From Prevotella koreensis (lineage in GTDB: Bacteria > Bacteroidota > Bacteroidia > Bacteroidales > Bacteroidaceae): a DNA stretch of 64,000 nucleotides. Of this stretch, positions 8,645 through 16,060 are shown piece after piece. The notes below the pieces were generated by a model. That model did no database searches. It had not been told where the DNA came from and saw only the letters and a program-made list of their open reading frames with translations. Numbering within the stretch: position 1 is the stretch's first letter; each line of letters opens with the position of its first letter. The stretch lies in contig NZ_RYYU01000001.1 of assembly GCF_003977605.1 (NCBI RefSeq), positions 2,420,600-2,484,599 of the forward strand, read 5' to 3'. Position numbers and translations under genes: made by a program.

Positions 8645-11600
8645 TTATTTTAATATGGTGTCGAGAATTGTATCATAGCCCAAATCGCACAATGCCTCCA
8701 GCAACTGTTTCGCTTCGTCGATGGACGATATAGACTGAATACGAGCTTTCGCTTTCGAGTGTTTACCTGTGTCAATCGCTGGCGGCTCTGAAACACTTGT
8801 ACCAGGATTGTCGTCTTGAGGGGCAGGGTTAGGCGTTGGCTCGACTTGATTAAGTCTTAATTTCCAGTTCTTCAATTGCTCTATGACAGCAGCTTCTGTC
8901 CAAAGGCCTACTCCTGATTCCATATGTTGACGAATATAAGCTAAAGCTGTTTCGTAGTCGCTTAACTGTAGGTTTACTATCTCGTCAGATAACAGATAGT
9001 TGCGGAAACCATTTTCAAAGTTGTTCTCCACATCATAGTTTAGAAGAGGCATGTATTCATACTTGACTTCCGTGATTAATCCATCAGTTTCTACCATAAG
9101 AGCAGGATTCTTACTTCCGACCTCTGTATAGATAGTAATGATGTTGTCCGTCAGTTTTGCTATTTTGTCCTTGCAATTAAGTGCTTGAAGCTTATCACAA
9201 TATTTGATTGCCCACAAAGGGAAACCAGCCTCAGGACAAAAGCCATTTCGAAGAGCCCATCGTGCATCTGTCAAACTGGTAACGTCTTTGTAATCTTTGA
9301 GTTTACCAAGTTGAAACATGGAAATCAATCCTTTGGCAATAGAACCTTCCTCTTTAGTCTCAAACTTTACATCAACTTTATGTATATTACTTGAAGCTCC
9401 GTCCCATATTTTGAAGGTGTAATCTATCAGTTCTTGCATTCGTTGAGCATTAATAGGCTTTCCATTTGTGTCGAAAACTTTATCAACGTATGGGCGTAAG
9501 GCGAATGCCAGCATACCATATCCTGCATGAGACTTGAATAAACCATAAGGTGGCATTGTCAATTCTCTAAATTTATCAGCAAAATTAAAGATATTCTGCT
9601 TATCGGTATGGTCAATCCTTGACTTCACGAACCTTGATACTACATATAATGGATGTTTCGTGTCAACTCCAGATTTAAACTGAAGGTTGTCATCAACACT
9701 ATCCTGTAGAAGCAATTGAATATGTTTTGCCGGACCTATACAACGTGTAGTTATTTCATCTTTTGTGTTAAAAGACAATACCGTATCAGCAGTTTTATTA
9801 GAGAACTGTTTTACCCAACATGTAGAGGGTGCCTTCAGACGTAGAATCTCTAAGGATTCTGGTCCTGAATAGAATATGTTCGGTGCAATACTGCTATTTA
9901 TAATGCTAGGCAATGTGCGCGAAGAAATAACCGAATTTTGTCCCTTTAAATATATTGTGCATGTGCCAGATGAAATATCTTTCATCCAATCGCAAATAAT
10001 TGCTTTTGCATTGTCTGTATGAGATTTCGTTTGTTCAGCATACCCATGTTTGCCAGAACAGATGGCGTTTGCTTGATATTCTATGAAACGATCAAATTCT
10101 AGTGACTCTAAAATCGTATCAAAAACGACAAATGCAACATTTTGGAAACGTTCATCATTCATTGCCTTTGTTGCAATTTCCTTAATGGCTGCAAGTTCAG
10201 AATTTGTACGAGCCATTAATAAAGTAAGATATACTTCATATGACTCTGTCTCTTTATATTTAATCTCAATATTGTGTAATAGCGAGTATTCATTATTGTC
10301 CTCAGAATAGAAATCAAAAGATAGTGGACGATTGACCATTTTCAATTTCTTTTCCATCTCTTTTCTGGCAGTATCACCATAGTTTAAAATTTGAGATGTA
10401 AATCTAAAATCTTTATCAAGAAGTTGCTGCTTTATTTCCTCAATTTCTTTTGTGTCAAGAGCCGAAAAACGTATTTCATAAATCCCCTGTGGTGAACGCT
10501 GAACAACACCCTCTGTATTAATCCACTCGAGTATTTCATCCATATCTTTGTCAATGGGAGTTCCTACATACATATTGCGGATGTTTTCTTCGCTTGGAGT
10601 TACAGTTTCGTTTGCTGCAAGATTATTAAAAGCATTGAGTAGTAAAATTGCCTTAAATACAGCAAGGTACGCATCACCTTTCTTGGCGACGTGCAGTTTA
10701 TATGAATTAAAACGCTCCGTTACGACACCATACTTCGTAGTTTTATTGTTGAATTCATCCAACACAAAATCCCACAAATAGTCTGATGTAATCATTTGTC
10801 CCTGCTCGAAGAATTGTTCATTGTCAAGGAATTCGCGAATAGCAGGATTGCTTCCCAAAAATTCGAAAACACTTCTTGATGAAGACCCTACTTCACGCGC
10901 ATAATATGTTGCCATATTTGCCGTAGCAGGATGTACAGGGAATAGAGATTTAAGGTCTTCCAATGTTTCCATTGGATTATTGGATGTTTCCGCATATTTC
11001 TCATAAACTTCGCGCATTTGCGCAAAATACCTATCTGTCATTTCATGATATAGCGCATAAACAGGATTGCTACTATCTTGTTCATGCATAAACTTGCGAG
11101 ACATAATCTTGAAAGCAGATACTGGTTCCATATTATAATGCATATAGTGGTATCTACCTGTCGTTTTCGTACGTTCGTCTGCTTTTAATTTATCTAATGC
11201 AGAAGGATGAGCAATATGAAGAATATAGGAATTGTTATTTGAACGCATTGTAGCTTCGGTCAATTCCTGAAGGCTAACCAATAATGATGCACCAATATCA
11301 AGATCCATAACGTCAGTAAACTCATCCCATATAAGGAAAATACCTTTATAATCGGTATTCTTGACAAGCTCATCTTGAACCTCAAAAAACCATTTACATA
11401 AGTTTTCCTGTTCGAGTCTGACATGAAGGCCAGAATTCCTGAGAGCATTTTTAGCTAATGAAAGAACAGCGGAAGAAGCATCCTTATCTTTTAATTCTTT
11501 GATTAATTTTTTGCGATCAGGTGCATACGATTGTAATTCTGTGTCATTACTGATTATTGTATCCCATATGGCAGGACTTTTCTCAATATTCGAAATGAAA

Positions 11601-12079
11601 TTATCGAAATCTGTTTGCACAGTCACATCAATACCAGCATCATGTAATGCTTGCGTTATATGTAATTGTATTTGCAAGGAAAGGTCATATCGGTTGGAAA
11701 TAGAGCATGGCCCATACATAGTCACAGGGAACAATCGTATATTTTCTCTAAAAGCATATAATGATTCACGAATAATAGAATACTTATCTGCACCGTATTC
11801 TTCGCCTATGTAATCTTCTATTTCTATAATCGGATCACACAGAAGGTGTTTGATAACAGCAGCGGCATGGCTTTTGCCTGTACCGTAAGTACCCTCTAAC
11901 CAAAAAGAACGATGCTCGTCAACAATTTTGTTGCTGACAGAACCTATTATCTTTTGTAATATCTCATTAAACTGCTCATTAGGAATGAAGTTCTTCCATT
12001 CGTTACTTTCCTCAGTTTGAATATTATATGCGGATTTTGTTTCTCGAATCCGTATTGCGTCAGAATATCTTTTGGTCAT
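8645..12079 (-). CDS. brxC: BREX P-loop ATPase BrxC
   Basis: 1144 aa. Walker A is GTYGTGKS (residues 63-70) and Walker B is LIWDEF (249-254), both in the N-terminal third. The large C-terminal region is typical of BrxC/PglY ATPases. BrxC is a core BREX component needed for defence and for modification in the studied types. A Pro/Ser-rich linker near residues 1080-1110 precedes a short C-terminal helical segment. It follows the 139-aa gene with 3 bp between them. Confidence 0.92.
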   Translation of the reverse strand: MTKRYSDAIRIRETKSAYNIQTEESNEWKNFIPNEQFNEILQKIIGSVSNKIVDEHRSFWLEGTYGTGKSHAAAVIKHLLCDPIIEIEDYIGEEYGADKYSIIRESLYAFRENIRLFPVTMYGPCSISNRYDLSLQIQLHITQALHDAGIDVTVQTDFDNFISNIEKSPAIWDTIISNDTELQSYAPDRKKLIKELKDKDASSAVLSLAKNALRNSGLHVRLEQENLCKWFFEVQDELVKNTDYKGIFLIWDEFTDVMDLDIGASLLVSLQELTEATMRSNNNSYILHIAHPSALDKLKADERTKTTGRYHYMHYNMEPVSAFKIMSRKFMHEQDSSNPVYALYHEMTDRYFAQMREVYEKYAETSNNPMETLEDLKSLFPVHPATANMATYYAREVGSSSRSVFEFLGSNPAIREFLDNEQFFEQGQMITSDYLWDFVLDEFNNKTTKYGVVTERFNSYKLHVAKKGDAYLAVFKAILLLNAFNNLAANETVTPSEENIRNMYVGTPIDKDMDEILEWINTEGVVQRSPQGIYEIRFSALDTKEIEEIKQQLLDKDFRFTSQILNYGDTARKEMEKKLKMVNRPLSFDFYSEDNNEYSLLHNIEIKYKETESYEVYLTLLMARTNSELAAIKEIATKAMNDERFQNVAFVVFDTILESLEFDRFIEYQANAICSGKHGYAEQTKSHTDNAKAIICDWMKDISSGTCTIYLKGQNSVISSRTLPSIINSSIAPNIFYSGPESLEILRLKAPSTCWVKQFSNKTADTVLSFNTKDEITTRCIGPAKHIQLLLQDSVDDNLQFKSGVDTKHPLYVVSRFVKSRIDHTDKQNIFNFADKFRELTMPPYGLFKSHAGYGMLAFALRPYVDKVFDTNGKPINAQRMQELIDYTFKIWDGASSNIHKVDVKFETKEEGSIAKGLISMFQLGKLKDYKDVTSLTDARWALRNGFCPEAGFPLWAIKYCDKLQALNCKDKIAKLTDNIITIYTEVGSKNPALMVETDGLITEVKYEYMPLLNYDVENNFENGFRNYLLSDEIVNLQLSDYETALAYIRQHMESGVGLWTEAAVIEQLKNWKLRLNQVEPTPNPAPQDDNPGTSVSEPPAIDTGKHSKAKARIQSISSIDEAKQLLEALCDLGYDTILDTILK

Positions 12080-12082
12080 AAT

Positions 12083-12502
12083 CTATTTCAAGAAATTGTT
12101 TATTACTAATGTATGGAAATCTTCTCGCATCTGTTGCTCCTGCAATAAATCCCATAGTGCATTGTCCAGGAAAGCGTACTCGATATTTTCGCGAATTAGT
12201 TTAGCAGATGGAGTGTGAGTCTTTATTCTTGTCTTTTTCCATTTTAAGTGGAAGAATTCCTCGTTCTCTAGGAAATATAAAGGATATTGGTATGGTGTTA
12301 TTGCTGCATATTGTTTTTGCAACTCCTCATATTTTTCTTTTATACTTTGGATTTCAAAGCGATTACTTTGCACGCCATCACCTATTAATTCTATTATTGA
12401 CAAAAGCAACAAAGGTTTAGCCACGTTAACCTTGCCTTTGCATATAGAACAATGCAAAGAACTAAACGCATCTTTGTAAAATGAGACAAGAATTTGATTC
12501 AT
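12083..12502 (-). CDS. Stand-alone DNA sulfur-binding-domain-like protein
   Basis: 139 aa, inside the BREX operon between brxP and brxC (1-bp and 3-bp gaps). Residues 29-40 (KPLLLLSIIELI) and 72-78 (QYPLYFL) match the pattern of the sulfur-binding domain of ScoMcrA-type phosphorothioate-dependent endonucleases: (H)KPLLLL, then about 45 residues later a YPF box whose Tyr-Pro contacts the sulfur. Here K29 and Y73-P74 are 44 residues apart. No HNH or other nuclease motif is present, so it would read a mark without cutting. It is an inference from motif spacing and from the adjacent PAPS-reductase-like gene; a PSI-type search would settle it. Confidence 0.6.
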   Translation of the reverse strand: MNQILVSFYKDAFSSLHCSICKGKVNVAKPLLLLSIIELIGDGVQSNRFEIQSIKEKYEELQKQYAAITPYQYPLYFLENEEFFHLKWKKTRIKTHTPSAKLIRENIEYAFLDNALWDLLQEQQMREDFHTLVINNFLK

Positions 12503-12503
12503 A

Positions 12504-15020
12504 TTACCTAAAAAGTTTCTTTAATACATCGAGTGGTGTTAGTCCATCCTGTAAGGTTATGTGATTTAGTCCCATACTGAGGTTGGCAACTAATATTCTA
12601 TCTTTTGCTGAATTTAGTGTTCTTAATCCTTTTTCAAATGTTTCTTTTGACAAGCAGAATTCTCGAACTATGCCGTTTTTACAGTCCTCGTCATAGAAAT
12701 CCTTCACTCTTAAGGATGTTGTGCCATTAGCTTCTGAGAATTTATACAAAGAATAAGCCAATGCAATCTCTGATAGTTCTTTGAATTCATATCTTATAAG
12801 ATGATTCTTATCATACTCAGCACCCTGACACAATGTTTCACCGCAAGGAGAATAATTGAATACCTGCATAAGTGCTTGGAAGGCATAGTCAATCGTGTTC
12901 TTAGAGAACGATGATGAGAAATAATCATAAGCAAGTTCTGATAAACTAGCACGATTGAAAGCATGATTAGGTTTTACATTGTTTGCAAACCAACTAACAA
13001 GTTCTGAATTATATACAATGTTAATCCAGATTAATGACCATATTAATTCTGGGTCATTAACCATGTTATCAATACAGAACTGTCCAAATTCAGTAAGAAT
13101 ATTTTTGGAATCTATAATTTCCGCATCTTTCAACCATGCCTTAAAACTAGGAACTTGCTTGTTACCAAGAGAGCTATTACCTACAATCCAAAATGTGACC
13201 TGAGAATCCGCAAAGAACTCAGACAACCATTCTTCTCGGATTCCAAAAGTACCATATTTGGAAATGTTACCTGCTTTTGCTTTATTTTCCATACTTTTTA
13301 CTAATGAATCTGCAACAACACAGCCATGCTCATGAAAGTCAAGACAATTGTGACAGTGAGTGCATTTTGTTTTGTCAATTTTAATATCTGGATATACAGA
13401 AAGTGCTCCTGTAGGACATTCAACTTCACACACCTCACAACTTATACAGTATGTTGTTTTGTACAATACACGCTTTAATGCTTTAACTAGCATTATGTCT
13501 GAGGCATTGTATAATGTGAATGTGTAATTTGAATCATCCTTATAATTTATCTCAAATGCATATATTTTCTTTTTGAAATTAAACTCACCTTGGGCAACAT
13601 TACCATTTCTTGACATTGTAAAATCACTTATAGTGATGAGCCATTTTTCAATATCGATTTTAGCATTACTTATTGAAGCGACCAAATGTGGAGTGCTTTT
13701 TATGAATTCAACAGATGATTTCTGTGAAACAAAATTTCCACTTGCTCTAAGTCTCCACTTACGTTCTTGTATGTATTCATCTATATTAGGAATTTTTCTG
13801 TCTTTTGCGATAGTGATAATTCTATTAAGAAAAGGAGCCAGGTTAGATTTAAACCTGTTGTTCACTACCATATCATCCCAAGGAGACGAAAAAGGACAGA
13901 AAATACAGCCTACACGAGGCTTTCCCATTCGATATGCCTTGTTTATTGTAAGATTATATCGAAACAAATAGATGAAAATCTCTGTGGTATTCCATTTCAA
14001 TATTGGTCTTGCATTAGTCACGAATGAATGCTTAACTCCTTTTCCAATACGCTCGTAACTTGAACGTTTTACACTCTCCTCAGATCTCACTCCTTCGAAA
14101 GCAAGTACCTTCGCTTGCTTATTTGAGTTGGGAAGTTTGAGCATTCTATATAGTGGGGCTGTTTTCATCACGGCACAGCACCATCTATGTTTATCACTAG
14201 GCGTTCCTATCTTATCCCAATAATTGAGGACAGACTCATGATTTCTTGCTGTGCGGAATTTTAACGTTGGAAACTGTTCATGATAGTGTTTCTGCACTTC
14301 ATCATATAGTTCTAAAGAACTTGGCAGTTCATAGCCTGTGTCTGAGTATATAACTTGAAATGAGTCTGGCGGAAGTGCACGAGTACAGAGGTCTAGCACA
14401 ACTTGACTGTCTTTGCCGCCAGAGAATGAAGCGAGAAAATAGTCTATCTTTGTTGCTTTTAATACTTTCTTTCCTTGCTTCTCAGCTTCACTCAAAGGCA
14501 TAATATCAAAGCTCTCGCAATCTTCCTTCACAATGGCCATTTTCTGTTTTGTCTTCTTCTCTTGAATTTCAGCGAGAGATTCAAAATCCATTCTGTTGGC
14601 AGCATGTTTTTCTGTCATGCGATTGGCTCCACTATATGTATCGTATATATCACGAATGAATTCAATAGCTTCGCTCTCGCAAAGGAACATTTGCTCTTTT
14701 GTATGTTCGAGCATTTTCTGCATATTGACTGGCTTCAGTTTTAACTTCTCTTTGCCTGGTTGAAATACTATAGTTGCTTTGTCATATATGTTAGCATCCT
14801 TAGCCTCAAAAACCAAGTCTCCACGATAGTAATACTCCTTGTTACATGCCCATAGCAACGGTTCTTCGCACTGTGGGTATTGCCATCCCAAAGTGTTAAG
14901 TCCAAGAAGGTCTAATTCTTCATAGAATACTGGACGAGGAGAGATATTTACCGTATCTTTCCCAACCAGTGAGCTCAACTTCACTCCTCCTGTTTCTCTA
15001 TCCCATGAAACTTTAAACAT
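12504..15020 (-). CDS. brxP: BREX type 4 PAPS-reductase-like protein BrxP
   Basis: 838 aa. The PP-loop is SGGKDS (residues 200-205), followed by VIYSDTGYE as in PAPS reductases and DndC. Cysteines C281/C282 and C372/C375 sit where DndC-type proteins bind an Fe-S cluster. Two ferredoxin-like runs follow: C525-C528-C531-C535 and C553-C556-C559, with C567 after them. BrxP defines type 4 BREX, which has no PglX methyltransferase. Its kinship to DndC/SspD suggests sulfur chemistry on DNA. It heads the core genes, 20 bp after the 135-aa gene. The C-terminal 250 residues have no motif I recognise. Confidence 0.92.
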   Translation of the reverse strand: MFKVSWDRETGGVKLSSLVGKDTVNISPRPVFYEELDLLGLNTLGWQYPQCEEPLLWACNKEYYYRGDLVFEAKDANIYDKATIVFQPGKEKLKLKPVNMQKMLEHTKEQMFLCESEAIEFIRDIYDTYSGANRMTEKHAANRMDFESLAEIQEKKTKQKMAIVKEDCESFDIMPLSEAEKQGKKVLKATKIDYFLASFSGGKDSQVVLDLCTRALPPDSFQVIYSDTGYELPSSLELYDEVQKHYHEQFPTLKFRTARNHESVLNYWDKIGTPSDKHRWCCAVMKTAPLYRMLKLPNSNKQAKVLAFEGVRSEESVKRSSYERIGKGVKHSFVTNARPILKWNTTEIFIYLFRYNLTINKAYRMGKPRVGCIFCPFSSPWDDMVVNNRFKSNLAPFLNRIITIAKDRKIPNIDEYIQERKWRLRASGNFVSQKSSVEFIKSTPHLVASISNAKIDIEKWLITISDFTMSRNGNVAQGEFNFKKKIYAFEINYKDDSNYTFTLYNASDIMLVKALKRVLYKTTYCISCEVCEVECPTGALSVYPDIKIDKTKCTHCHNCLDFHEHGCVVADSLVKSMENKAKAGNISKYGTFGIREEWLSEFFADSQVTFWIVGNSSLGNKQVPSFKAWLKDAEIIDSKNILTEFGQFCIDNMVNDPELIWSLIWINIVYNSELVSWFANNVKPNHAFNRASLSELAYDYFSSSFSKNTIDYAFQALMQVFNYSPCGETLCQGAEYDKNHLIRYEFKELSEIALAYSLYKFSEANGTTSLRVKDFYDEDCKNGIVREFCLSKETFEKGLRTLNSAKDRILVANLSMGLNHITLQDGLTPLDVLKKLFR

Positions 15021-15040
15021 ATTTATTATAACACAAATTC

Positions 15041-15448
15041 TTATTTATATTTAGGCTCAGGGTATCTGTCTTTCCAGCCCTCGCCATAGATTTCATTTAC
15101 ATAATTGGCTGCGCCTTCATACAATAAATCAAACACTTCATCGTCTGAAATACCATTATTTTCAATGAGTTCATTAAGTCCCCATTCACCACAGCCTTCT
15201 GGGAAAATTTCCCCGTCTGGTTCAAACCATATATCCAATTCATTATTATAAAATGAATGGCTTGCTTGGTCACTGATATCAATGCATTTAGGATTAATCT
15301 TGCCGTCAATAATATCTTTTACCCAAGATTCTGTATCTTCTTCCATGCTTTCAGCTTGAGAAGAGGCCATGTCATAACCAACTTCTATCAAAGCTTTGCG
15401 CAATGATTCAGTCTTCTGTTCTTGTGTGAACACTTTTGTCTCTTCCAT
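15041..15448 (-). CDS. Acidic hypothetical protein leading the BREX operon
   Basis: 135 aa, family not recognised. By count it has 33 Asp/Glu against 11 Lys/Arg, so it is strongly acidic. It has no signal peptide or membrane segment and looks soluble. It is the first gene of the BREX transcription unit, 20 bp before brxP and behind the promoter at 15560-15567. An acidic first gene could be a DNA mimic, a regulator or an inhibitor kept with the system; none of these is shown by the sequence. Confidence 0.7.
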   Translation of the reverse strand: MEETKVFTQEQKTESLRKALIEVGYDMASSQAESMEEDTESWVKDIIDGKINPKCIDISDQASHSFYNNELDIWFEPDGEIFPEGCGEWGLNELIENNGISDDEVFDLLYEGAANYVNEIYGEGWKDRYPEPKYK

Positions 15449-15559
15449 ATCTATCTGTATCCAATCTTTAGATCAGAGTTAAGCAATGTGCCAATAACAT
15501 CTGATAATAGATTTTGAATTATACGAATTTTCTTATATTGAATTGTCAAATTTTGAATA

Positions 15560-15567
15560 CAAAGGTA
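15560..15567 (-). promoter_or_regulatory. Promoter -7 box of the BREX operon
   Basis: On the minus strand TACCTTTG matches TAnnTTTG exactly. A TTTTGG element lies about 23 bp upstream, slightly farther than the usual 20 bp. The leader to the 135-aa gene would be about 105 nt. This is the only good match upstream of the operon, so the whole set probably depends on it. Confidence 0.5.
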
Positions 15568-15785
15568 ATAATAAATAATGTAATAACTACCAAAACGTAC
15601 AAAAAACATTTTGTTTTTGTGCAGAATTAACCAAAAGCGCAACTATAGGTGACATTTATCTTATAGTTGCACGTTTATTTGGTACATTTCCTTCTCCTCC
15701 GGATTAGAATTGATTAGTTCTTCAACCACTGAAGACCCATTTGCAAAAGACGGCTCAACGGATAATTCCGGTTGTTGAGCCGTAA

Positions 15786-15957
15786 TGATTATTGTTTTCT
15801 CTGAGTTTATTTTAATTTCAATACATATACAACATGCTGTTCTAATATTTTTTGCTTGAAAAATCCGTTAGCAACAAATACAATACAGCCGCACAAGTAT
15901 TGTGCCCTATGCGGCTGCTTTGTTATTTATAGATGTTTTCATACTTTACTTCCTCAA
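15786..15957. repeat. Left copy of an imperfect direct repeat flanking helicase and fic
   Basis: This stretch aligns over its whole length with 19855-20030 in the same orientation, roughly three quarters identical by eye. The last 44 bp match at 36 positions. It contains a hairpin, CAGCCGCA (15886-15893) with TGCGGCTG (15910-15917), preceded by AATA and followed by a conserved TGTTATTTATAGATG. It lies downstream of the helicase gene, so the hairpin could also serve as its terminator. Confidence 0.7.
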
Positions 15958-16060
15958 ATATATCCTATACTGATTATCAATGACTTATATTTACATGGTA
16001 CAAAAATGTTTCCTCAATTTGAATAGTATCAATTAGAAAACATCTTGGATGTTATCACCA

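Larger units (their letters stand above)
15449..16060. other. Intergenic region between the BREX operon and the helicase gene
   Basis: It holds the BREX promoter at its left end and the left copy of a ~175-bp direct repeat (15786-15957). On the minus strand a 52-codon open stretch with coding-like composition runs through about 15664-15820 and ends VQL-stop, but it has no ATG at a sensible place and runs into a stop upstream. I read it as a decayed gene end rather than a functional CDS. Confidence 0.4.

Noticed and set aside
4793..15020. BREX system incomplete because pglX is missing
   Set aside because: Type 4 BREX is defined by brxP and has no PglX; all expected core genes are present.
15451..15642. 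63-aa minus-strand ORF before the BREX operon
   Set aside because: It contains the operon promoter, is very A/T-rich and has Tyr/Ile runs typical of non-coding sequence.
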